From: JAEUJT01 sp044225205 | GTDB taxonomy: Bacteria; Myxococcota; Myxococcia; Myxococcales; Myxococcaceae | DNA length: 5,767 nucleotides | Assembly: GCA_044225205.1 (NCBI GenBank) | Contig: JBGAIY010000474.1 | Span: forward strand, 1 to 5,767 | Reading direction: 5' to 3' | In this document: in pieces, positions 1 through 5,309 of the stretch | How positions within the stretch are numbered: the stretch's first letter is position 1 | Layout of the letters: each line of letters begins with the position of its first letter | The notes under the pieces: model-generated | Told to the model about the DNA's origin: nothing | What the model saw: the letters and a program-made list of their open reading frames with translations, nothing else | Database searches by the model: none | Made by a program: the position numbers and the translations under genes

Positions 1-770
1 GCGATCTCGTCTTCTCCGCGAATGCCCAGGTTCGCCGTGTAGTCACCGCGGCCAATGCGCGACACCCCGTCAATGAGCGTTCTGACCGGCCGCAGCGCCC
101 TCGCGGCGATGCCCGTCGCCAACAAGCCGACCCCAATGGCCAACACCGACAGCGCGATGATCGCCACGCCGGTGCGCCGCTCACGGTCTTGCGCCTGGCG
201 CACTCGCTCGAGAATGCGCGCCTGCAACGCGCCGTAAATGCGCTGAATGTTCGACGACAGCGCGGCTTCGGTTTTCGAGAGCCGGTCGACCCCCGCGTTC
301 GCCAAGTCGGGGTCGGGGTTCGGCTGTTCCAACAAGGCCCACTCGGTCACGGCGAGCTCGTGGTACTCGCCGTAGCTCGCTTTGAGCTCGGTCAACCGCG
401 TCGCCATGTCGCGAATGAACGGCTTTTCTGACTCAGGCGCGAACTCGAGCATCGCCCGCGTCGTCGCCAAGCCGTCGTCGATCTTCTGGCCAATGCCTTC
501 AAAGAAATACCGCCGAGCGAGCTGAATCACCCACCGCCGGTTCGTCACGTTCGGTGCGTCGCGCAGCCGCTCGGTGTCTTTCGACTGGCTCTTTTGCGAC
601 GTTTCGAGGGCCGCCGCCGTTTGGCTCAGGCTCAAGTACCCTTCGCTCACCAACCGAATTTCGACCTGGTTTCGGTGCAGCTCGGTGACGCTGAAGAGCG
701 ACACGGCTCCAAAGGTGGTCAAAACCACCGCGTAACCAATGAAAATTCGGGTGACGAGCGACAGACGCAT
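1..770 (-). CDS. Sensor histidine kinase, N-terminal part (HAMP domain), cut by the window edge
   Basis: The minus-strand frame opens with ATG at 770-768 (MRLSLVTRIF) and stays open to base 1, giving 256 complete codons without a stop. Residues about 8-28 form a membrane helix (IFIGYAVVLTTFGAVSLF). Residues about 31-200 form a charged, mostly helical extracytoplasmic sensor region. Residues 201-221 form a second membrane helix (GVAIIALSVLAIGVGLLATG). The HAMP domain follows at once (ALRPVRTLIDGVSRIGRGDY, then GEDEI). This order, TM-sensor-TM-HAMP, is standard for membrane histidine kinases, which pass an envelope signal to a cytoplasmic kinase. The kinase domain would lie left of the window, so a chemoreceptor or cyclase with the same N-terminus cannot be excluded. 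The sensor region is not a family I recognise. The only purine-rich site upstream (GGAG, about 13 bases before ATG) is weak. The gene is transcribed away from the PEGA gene. Confidence 0.85.
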   Translation of the reverse strand, partial: MRLSLVTRIFIGYAVVLTTFGAVSLFSVTELHRNQVEIRLVSEGYLSLSQTAAALETSQKSQSKDTERLRDAPNVTNRRWVIQLARRYFFEGIGQKIDDGLATTRAMLEFAPESEKPFIRDMATRLTELKASYGEYHELAVTEWALLEQPNPDPDLANAGVDRLSKTEAALSSNIQRIYGALQARILERVRQAQDRERRTGVAIIALSVLAIGVGLLATGIAARALRPVRTLIDGVSRIGRGDYTANLGIRGEDEI

Positions 771-864
771 CAGTCGTGAGACGCTCCATTGACCAGAGGG
801 GAGTGCAATCGGTAGGGTGCGCCGAGTTAAAGTTAACCCTCTGTATTATCAGCCATTTTTATTC
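771..864. promoter_or_regulatory. Divergent intergenic region, probable promoter zone
   Basis: This gap separates the kinase gene (leftward) from the PEGA gene (rightward). It holds the only clearly AT-rich stretch of the window (about 825-864) and the only TTAA sequences I found, in a tandem AGTTAA AGTTAA at 825-836. TATTAT at 844-849 matches the sigma-70 -10 consensus at five of six positions for rightward transcription, but no convincing -35 box lies 16-18 bases before it. The same AT block read on the minus strand gives GATAAT (850-845), a possible -10 for the kinase gene. Transcription from TATTAT would start near 856, leaving a leader of about nine bases before ATG 865. The exact elements are inference; the compositional contrast is visible. 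Confidence 0.4.
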
Positions 865-2334
865 ATGTCGCGCTTCCTCCAACTCTTTGCCACGACTTGC
901 GCCTTTCGCGCATGCCCATTTGGGCTGGTGCTCACGCTCGCCGTCTGCCTGCCGCAGGTCGCGGCGGGGGCCGAGCGCTCCCGAATGGTGGTGGTGCCGT
1001 TCGTCGCCCGCGACGGGGTGAGCGACGCCTCGGCGACGAAGTTCACCACCCTCGTCACTGAAGAACTCAAGGCGCGCACCGACACGGTCGACTTCGTCGC
1101 GCTGCCTTCGGCAGGCAAAGCGGCCGCAGGTGAAGGCCCTCGCCCCCGCAAGACGCCCAGCCCCGAGGCCGTGGGCGCGCTCGAGTCGGGCAAGCGGGCC
1201 TTCGACGACCTGCGCTTCGAAGACGCGGTGCGCGACCTCCGCCGCGGCATCGACGGCATGCTGGCCGACCCGGCGACGGCCGACTTCGCGAGCATCAACG
1301 ACGCGCAGGTCAAGCTCGCCGCCGCGTCATTTCGCATGGGCGAAGAGAAAGAGGCCAAGGCGACCCTCGCCGATTTGACCCGCCTCAACCCGTCGGTCGT
1401 GTTGCCGCCCGGGTTTCCTCCCGTGTTTCAACGAGAACTCGAGAAGGCGAAGAAGAAGCTCGAGAAACAAGCGAAAGGCCAACTGTCGATCGAGGGGCCC
1501 TCGGGGGCGACCGCGTATCTCAACGGGCGAGACCTGGGCCTCGTGCCGGTGCTCGAAGAAAACGTCGGCGCCGGCATGCACTACGTGCGGGTCGAAAACA
1601 GCCGGGGTGAGCGCTGGGGCCAAGTCGTCGAAGTCAAGACCGGCGTCACGAAAGTGCGCGCCGCGTTCGCCAATTCGACGTCTGAGCGGAGCCCGATCAA
1701 CGCGGCCACCGACCCGCGGGTGGGCACGCCGGTCGACGACGCCATGCTCTCGCGCCTCCAGGCGTTCACCAAAGCCGCTGGAGCCGACTTCGCGCTTTTT
1801 GGCGTGGTGAGCCGAGTCAGTGACACGCAGCTGCAGGCGGGTGGGGCGCTATACAGCGTCAAGCGCGGCGCCGTTTCGTTGCTCGGCCCCGCGACGTTCG
1901 ACACCGACGTGCTCACGGCCAACACCGAGGTCTTCAAGTTCTGCGACGAAGCCATTCGCCGCGCCATTTCGTTCGGCACGCCAACCGCCTTGCCGCTCGA
2001 CCTGGCCATGAAGCGCTCGGCGGTCGCGACGACGAAGCCGACCGACAAGCCCGACCGCCCCGATTCTGACGTCGAAGTCGTCGCGCCGACTCGCAAACCG
2101 TCGTTGACCCCGCGAACGAGCGGCGGGCGCCCCGTCGCCACCGGCTCGGGCGCTTCGGCGCTCACCGAGCCCCCGGTCGAAGCGAAAGAACAACCCGCGG
2201 TGAAGTCGGGTGTGCCGGTGTGGGTGTGGGTCGTGACCGGCGTCGTCGTCGCAGGCGGCGCCGCGGCCGGCGGCTACTTTTTGGTGACCAACGTGACGAA
2301 GCCGGTCACTGGCACGGTGAACGCGACGTGGTGA
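865..2334 (+). CDS. Exported PEGA-domain protein with TPR-like and TolB/CsgG-like regions and C-terminal membrane helix
   Basis: I chose ATG 865 (489 aa). The frame is open back to GTG 817, but 817-864 is AT-rich with codons foreign to the gene, so it looks like promoter DNA. Residues 1-36 form a signal peptide (hydrophobic core GLVLTLAVCL, likely cut near AGA/E). Residues 40-70 (MVVVPF plus a helix ending TEELKA) resemble the start of TolB/CsgG-like domains. Residues 103-175 are helical and TPR-like; 188-204 is a Lys/Glu-rich helix. Residues 205-268 are a PEGA domain (GQLSIEGPSGATAYLNGRDL), a beta-rich surface module. Residues 288-370 contain KAAGADFALFGVVSRV, again TolB/FlgO-like. A Pro/Thr-rich linker (385-448) leads to a membrane helix (450-472) and a short tail ending in Trp. 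The start lacks a Shine-Dalgarno site. The protein probably sits in the periplasm anchored by its C-terminus. Function unknown; it shares an operon with the kelch lipoprotein. Confidence 0.85.
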   Translation: MSRFLQLFATTCAFRACPFGLVLTLAVCLPQVAAGAERSRMVVVPFVARDGVSDASATKFTTLVTEELKARTDTVDFVALPSAGKAAAGEGPRPRKTPSPEAVGALESGKRAFDDLRFEDAVRDLRRGIDGMLADPATADFASINDAQVKLAAASFRMGEEKEAKATLADLTRLNPSVVLPPGFPPVFQRELEKAKKKLEKQAKGQLSIEGPSGATAYLNGRDLGLVPVLEENVGAGMHYVRVENSRGERWGQVVEVKTGVTKVRAAFANSTSERSPINAATDPRVGTPVDDAMLSRLQAFTKAAGADFALFGVVSRVSDTQLQAGGALYSVKRGAVSLLGPATFDTDVLTANTEVFKFCDEAIRRAISFGTPTALPLDLAMKRSAVATTKPTDKPDRPDSDVEVVAPTRKPSLTPRTSGGRPVATGSGASALTEPPVEAKEQPAVKSGVPVWVWVVTGVVVAGGAAAGGYFLVTNVTKPVTGTVNATW

Positions 2335-3989
2335 CCACCGTGGCCAAACGAGAAACTCACCGACCGTGGTCGTGGCTGCTGCTCGCCTTGGCGCTCAGCG
2401 CCTGCGGCCCCAAAGAAATCAACTACGCGGTGACGGTCGTCACCTCGAGCTGCGACCCGACGATCGACCCGTTCAGCGGCGTGCAGTACGTGCAGGTGCG
2501 CGTCACCGGTGACGGCATCACCGCGCCGTTGCAGTCGACGGCCACCAAAGACGTGAAGGCGCTGAAAATACCGCAGATACCGGCGGGCAAGAACCGGGTC
2601 ATCGAAGTGCGCGGCTACGACGGCGACCCCAACGCTTCGGCGAAGGTCATTTCGGTCGGCCACTCGCTGCCGTTCGAGGTCTACGACGTCGTGCCCGCCG
2701 CGCTCATGGGAGGCCCCGTCAAGGTCACCGTGTTTTTGCGCAAGGTCGGCGCGTTCAACCCCATTACCAGCCGCACGAACCCCGCCCAGTGCGTCAGCTT
2801 GCGGGTGCCGCGCGCCGGCCACAGCGCCACCCTGCTCAATTCGGGCAAGGTGTTCATCGCCGGTGGGTACAACCTGAGCGGCCAATTCAAAGTGGCCTTG
2901 AGCGACGCCGAAATCTTCAACCCGGAGACGAACGAGTTCGAGCTGGCCCAAGACATCGCCATTCGGAGCACGTCGGGCGAGACCAAGTTGCCAAAGGCGT
3001 TTCACACCGCCACCAAGCTGCCGAATGGCCAGGTGCTGCTGTGGGGTGGAGAAACGTACGTGCAGCAGAACAACCAACCCACCAACATTGTCGCGCCCAA
3101 CTCTGCCATCGTCGTGTACGACGAAACGGTCGACCGCTACGGCCCGACCCGCCGAGACGACCCCCCCAGCATACCCCGGTCTCACCACACCGCCGCGCTC
3201 GACCAGAACGGCAACGTCTTGGTCGTCGGCGGGCTCACCCGCAGCCCCACGGCTGGGTTGATACCGGCCGACGCCGTCGAGTACTTCGTCGGTGACTCGA
3301 AGAGCGCTGACGTGAACAAGTACTTCGTCGTCAACGGCGTGAGCTACCCGCGCCTGGGCGTCGCCGCGGCGGCCATGAAACAGGGTGAATTCATCATGGC
3401 GGTCGGCGGCGCTGGCGGTGTGAGCGGCACCGAAATGAAGACCGACGTCACCTTTTTCAAGTGGGACCCCGCCACCAAGACGTACGGGTTGCCGACGCTG
3501 CGGGTGCCTCCGCAGCTCGCCGACCCCGGTCGCCGCGCTGCCGGAGTCGCCGTCATTCACGACGAAGCCGACATGCTGGTGATCGGCGGGTATTCAGACG
3601 CCACCCAGGTCAAGCCGGTCGCCTCGTCAGAGCTCGTGTCGACCGTCACCGGTACGGTGTCGTCGGGCCCCAGCGTCGGCGGGCGCGGTGACATTTGCGC
3701 GGTGACGCTCGGCGACGGCACCGTGTTGGCCGTCGGCGGCCGCACGGTCGATTCTGAAGGCGGCCCTTCACGGTCTGACGATTCGTCGGTGTTGATCAAA
3801 GCCTCGAGCGGCGGGGGCCTCACCAGCTTGGGCGGCCCGACCCTCGCCGAATCTCGCTACCTCCACACCTGCACCGTGCTCCGCGACGGGTCGGCGCTCT
3901 TTACCGGCGGCGTCGACGAGCTCAGAAATGGCACCGCCAACGTGCTGCAAGACGCCTACATTTACCAACCGGCGCCGGTCGACCCGTAG
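2331..3989 (+). CDS. Kelch-repeat outer-membrane lipoprotein (seven motifs)
   Basis: The start is GTG 2331, overlapping the upstream TGA in GTGA (552 aa); GTG 2340 is an alternative. The frame is open further upstream, but that part is a shadow of the PEGA gene (poly-Arg). Residues 1-24 form a lipoprotein signal (WLLLALALSA) with Cys25 in LSAC; Gly at +2 predicts the outer membrane. Residues 26-150 look beta-rich (VQYVQVRVTGDG, GPVKVTVFLRKVG), possibly an Ig-like stalk. Seven kelch motifs follow, each with a G-G pair after a short hydrophobic strand: GG at 178-179, 239-240, 300-301, 359-360, 419-420, 469-470 and 526-527, spaced 50-61 residues apart. Typical units are GHSATLLNSGKVFIAGGYN and HTCTVLRDGSALFTGG. 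Seven repeats fit a closed seven-bladed propeller, usually a binding or carbohydrate-handling platform. No Shine-Dalgarno site is visible, so translation is probably coupled to the PEGA gene. Ligand or substrate unknown. Confidence 0.88.
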   Translation: MTTVAKRETHRPWSWLLLALALSACGPKEINYAVTVVTSSCDPTIDPFSGVQYVQVRVTGDGITAPLQSTATKDVKALKIPQIPAGKNRVIEVRGYDGDPNASAKVISVGHSLPFEVYDVVPAALMGGPVKVTVFLRKVGAFNPITSRTNPAQCVSLRVPRAGHSATLLNSGKVFIAGGYNLSGQFKVALSDAEIFNPETNEFELAQDIAIRSTSGETKLPKAFHTATKLPNGQVLLWGGETYVQQNNQPTNIVAPNSAIVVYDETVDRYGPTRRDDPPSIPRSHHTAALDQNGNVLVVGGLTRSPTAGLIPADAVEYFVGDSKSADVNKYFVVNGVSYPRLGVAAAAMKQGEFIMAVGGAGGVSGTEMKTDVTFFKWDPATKTYGLPTLRVPPQLADPGRRAAGVAVIHDEADMLVIGGYSDATQVKPVASSELVSTVTGTVSSGPSVGGRGDICAVTLGDGTVLAVGGRTVDSEGGPSRSDDSSVLIKASSGGGLTSLGGPTLAESRYLHTCTVLRDGSALFTGGVDELRNGTANVLQDAYIYQPAPVDP

Positions 3990-4155
3990 GTCGCCGGAGC
4001 ACGTTCATTTGTGTGGCGGGAAAATCGCCGAGGCCATGCCAGGAGGTCTTGCCGCCCAGTTCGACGACTTCGGCGAATGAATCGCCCGTGAAGTAGACGC
4101 CGTCAAGGTTCGGCGGCACGCCGAACGTCGTGACCACCTCCGCGAAGAGTGCCAA
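3922..4155 (-). pseudogene. Coding-like remnant or tiny unrecognised ORF between convergent genes
   Basis: A minus-strand frame from TTG 4155 reads LALFAEVVTTFGVPPNLDGV and continues to SWHGLGDFPA (about 4012). Codons 4155-4000 show the pattern of real genes here: about 79% G/C at third positions and about 42% at second positions by hand count. No good start or Shine-Dalgarno site is visible, and an in-frame TGA lies five codons upstream. Upstream coding-like character continues in another frame (GLALLSAEA, about 4185-4157). Removing one C from the CCC at 4158-4156 would join the two as SAEALALFAEVV. The last 68 bases run antisense into the kelch gene and look non-coding. I do not recognise the peptide. 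A decayed gene tail is my preferred reading; a very small live gene is possible. Confidence 0.35.
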
Positions 4156-4166
4156 GGGCCTCGGCG
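4026..4166. repeat. Inverted 10-bp repeat pair flanking the intergenic hairpin
   Basis: CGCCGAGGCC at 4026-4035 is the exact reverse complement of GGCCTCGGCG at 4157-4166. The arms are separated by 121 bases and enclose the 4108-4126 hairpin. Neither arm extends further. In a GC-rich sequence a 10-base match at this distance may be chance, but it lies wholly inside the convergent gap, where mRNAs from both operons would end. Confidence 0.35.
4108..4126. terminator. Perfect 8-bp hairpin, possible two-way transcription stop or RNA 3' end structure
   Basis: GTTCGGCG, loop GCA, then CGCCGAAC: a perfect 8-base stem with a 3-base loop. It lies about 120 bases after the kelch stop and 90 bases after the lipoprotein stop, near the middle of the convergent gap. 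There is no following T-run on either strand, so an intrinsic terminator is unproven. On the minus strand the same bases encode FGVPPN of the remnant ORF, so the symmetry could be a coding by-product. Confidence 0.3.
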
Positions 4167-4215
4167 CTCAACAACGCGAGCCCCGACTTCGTTCTTCCCT
4201 CAATGCGGCGTACCT

Positions 4216-4935
4216 TCAGTTGCGGTCTTTGAACGAGACCAGTCGGCCGTCGACCAGCACCGCCGTGCGCTCGCCGTCTGCCCAAGCCCAGGTCTCGCGC
4301 TTCTTGTCGCCGTCGAAGGTCAACACCTTGCGCTCGGGCGGCCCCCACGCCATTTCGAGGGCCTCGCTCGGCATGTCGATGACGGCGTTCTTCGCTTTCA
4401 CCGCGTCGCGGGTCAGGTCGGTGAAAGCCTCGAGTCGCTTCGAAGGGTCGTCGTGCGTCACGTAACGCTCGAGCTCACTCAAAAATTCGTTCTCGGTGCG
4501 CAGCCCCGGCCGCAGCACCAACACCCGCGGAGCCGACTTCTTCGCCGTGCCGGCGATGTCGAGGTACACCCACGCCAGCGTGCGAGGCGTGAACAGCACC
4601 CGCTCGGCCATGGTCGTGTTGGTGGGAAACTCGATTTTCTCGATGCGCACGGGCGTGCCCGTGACGAAAATGCCCTCGGCCTTGCCCGGGTTGACCGGGG
4701 TGCCGTCGGGGTTGTTGAGCAGCCGCACCAACGCCGGGGGCACCGCCGTCACCAGTCGCTTCGTCGAGTCTCCGAAGAACGGGGTGTCGTAGAGCGAGAC
4801 CCGCAAGTAGCGGGTTTCTCCGGTCAGTTGGCGCTCGACGCGCGAGGCCTCTTCGGGGGGCAAGGCCACTTGCGCCGTTGCGCACGCCGACGCCACCACC
4901 GCGCAACCCAGGCCCGCGACGAAGAGCGGTCTCAC
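4216..4935 (-). CDS. Small probable lipoprotein with BamE/SmpA-like C-terminal region
   Basis: The start is GTG 4935-4933, overlapping the TGA of the FmdB-type gene as GTGA (239 aa). The frame is open further upstream, but that part is a His/Arg-rich shadow of the neighbour. The N-terminus VRPLFVAGLGCAVVASAC is a short signal with a probable lipobox (ASAC, Cys18); Ala at -3 is less usual, so a plain secreted protein is possible. Residues 40-145 are beta-rich (TRYLRVSLYDTPFFGD, VRIEKIEFPTNTTMAERVLF, LAWVYLDIAG) and unrecognised. Residues 183-235 (NAVIDMPSEALEMAWGPPER, then ETWAWADGERTAVLVDGRLV) follow the BamE/SmpA-like layout: a helix after a small-residue turn, a W-G-x-P element, then an aromatic strand and a VDG turn. 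The overall match is my reading of the pattern, not a search result. The protein probably acts in the envelope; its role is unknown. Confidence 0.8.
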   Translation of the reverse strand: MRPLFVAGLGCAVVASACATAQVALPPEEASRVERQLTGETRYLRVSLYDTPFFGDSTKRLVTAVPPALVRLLNNPDGTPVNPGKAEGIFVTGTPVRIEKIEFPTNTTMAERVLFTPRTLAWVYLDIAGTAKKSAPRVLVLRPGLRTENEFLSELERYVTHDDPSKRLEAFTDLTRDAVKAKNAVIDMPSEALEMAWGPPERKVLTFDGDKKRETWAWADGERTAVLVDGRLVSFKDRN

Positions 4936-5288
4936 GTCGAGCTCGACCCCGAAGAACCCGACCCTGAAGAGCTCGACCCCGAACCGCCCGACGACGGGGT
5001 GCTCGACGTGATCGCCGTGCTCGTGCTCGGCGCCGAAGTCGACGTGGTGGTGCTCGCCGCCGCCGGAGTGCTCGACGTGGTGCTCGCGGCGCCGTCTTTT
5101 TTCGTCGACGAATACAGGTCTGAATACCAACCACCGCCCTTGAGCTGAAAGTTCGTGCGGCTCACCAGCCGCTCCATGGTGTTCTCGGCGCCGCAGTTCG
5201 CGCACTTCACTGGGGCCGGGTCAGACACTTTCTGCATCACTTCGAGCGCGTGGCCGCACTTTTGGCACTTGTACTCATAAATCGGCAT
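4932..5288 (-). CDS. FmdB-type zinc-ribbon protein with long Ser/Thr/Gly tail
   Basis: 118 aa from ATG 5288. The N-terminus MPIYEYKCQKCGHALEVMQ is the hallmark of the FmdB putative regulatory family. Two Cys pairs, C8-x2-C11 and C29-x2-C32, would bind one zinc ion. The family core continues through MERLVSRTNF and ends with LKGGGWYSDLY at about residue 59. Residues 65-118 are almost pure Ser, Thr, Gly, Ala and Pro (for example STTTSTSAPSTSTAITSS), a disordered tail. Family members are often described as putative regulators, but no precise function is established. The Shine-Dalgarno site is good. Its TGA overlaps the GTG of the lipoprotein gene, and the upstream gene ends 21 bases before its start, so all three are probably one operon. 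Confidence 0.92.
   Translation of the reverse strand: MPIYEYKCQKCGHALEVMQKVSDPAPVKCANCGAENTMERLVSRTNFQLKGGGWYSDLYSSTKKDGAASTTSSTPAAASTTTSTSAPSTSTAITSSTPSSGGSGSSSSGSGSSGSSST
4939..4983 (-). repeat. Three tandem 15-bp units in the FmdB tail, just upstream of the next start codon
   Basis: On the plus strand, GAGCTCGACCCCGAA at 4939-4953 and 4969-4983 are identical. Between them GAACCCGACCCTGAA (4954-4968) is a copy with three differences. Each unit is five codons and reads as a Ser/Gly block in the zinc-ribbon protein, so a gain or loss keeps frame. The array ends three bases before the GTG start at 4935 (minus strand), where a ribosome site for the lipoprotein gene would lie. Confidence 0.75.
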
Positions 5289-5292
5289 GACA

Positions 5293-5299
5293 CTCCCTC
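5293..5299 (-). promoter_or_regulatory. Ribosome binding site of the FmdB-type gene
   Basis: The minus strand reads GAGGGAG then TGTC then ATG. The GAGG core stands seven bases before the start codon, a normal spacing, which supports ATG 5288. It is the clearest Shine-Dalgarno site in the window; the two GTG genes with GTGA overlaps have none. Confidence 0.7.
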
Positions 5300-5309
5300 A
5301 CTTCAATCG

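Larger units (their letters stand above)
3990..4215. other. Convergent intergenic gap
   Basis: The kelch operon (plus) and the FmdB/lipoprotein operon (minus) end facing each other across 226 bases. The gap holds the coding-like remnant, a 19-base hairpin (4108-4126) and an inverted 10-base pair (4026-4035 and 4157-4166). No hairpin followed by a T-tract, which would mark a standard intrinsic terminator, was seen in either direction. Confidence 0.6.

Noticed and set aside
789..794. TTGACC as a -35 box for the PEGA gene
   Set aside because: It lies 49 bases before TATTAT, and the hexamer at proper spacing (TAGGGT) is a poor -10 match.
817..864. N-terminal extension of the PEGA protein from GTG 817
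   Set aside because: AT-rich codons unlike the rest of the gene and promoter-like content; starting at ATG 865 gives a better signal peptide. Kept as an open alternative.
849..1388. Minus-strand open frame (179 codons) over the start of the PEGA gene
   Set aside because: Ser/Arg/Ala-rich shadow composition, no ribosome site, and it conflicts with both the promoter region and the PEGA gene.
1581..2165. Minus-strand open frame (194 codons) inside the PEGA gene
   Set aside because: No start signal or motif, and it overlaps a gene with clear signal peptide, PEGA domain and membrane helix.
3161..3167. Run of seven C in the kelch gene as a phase-variation tract
   Set aside because: Seven G/C bases is short for a slippage switch and unremarkable at this GC content; the frame is intact.
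2274..3560. Long minus-strand open frame (428 codons) antisense to the kelch gene
   Set aside because: It mirrors the kelch reading frame: Arg/Val/Gly/His-rich, no recognisable motif, no ribosome site. Stop-free antisense frames are expected in GC-rich genes.
4103..4348. Minus-strand open frame overlapping the end of the small lipoprotein gene
   Set aside because: Most of it overlaps the lipoprotein gene in another frame with Arg/Gly-rich shadow composition. Only its last stretch (about 4185-4157) looks coding-like, and that is covered under the remnant.
4453..5148. Plus-strand open frame (231 codons) opposite the lipoprotein and zinc-ribbon genes
   Set aside because: It is the antisense of two well-supported genes; its acidic repeats (DPEEPDPEELDPEP) are the complement of the Ser/Gly tail codons.
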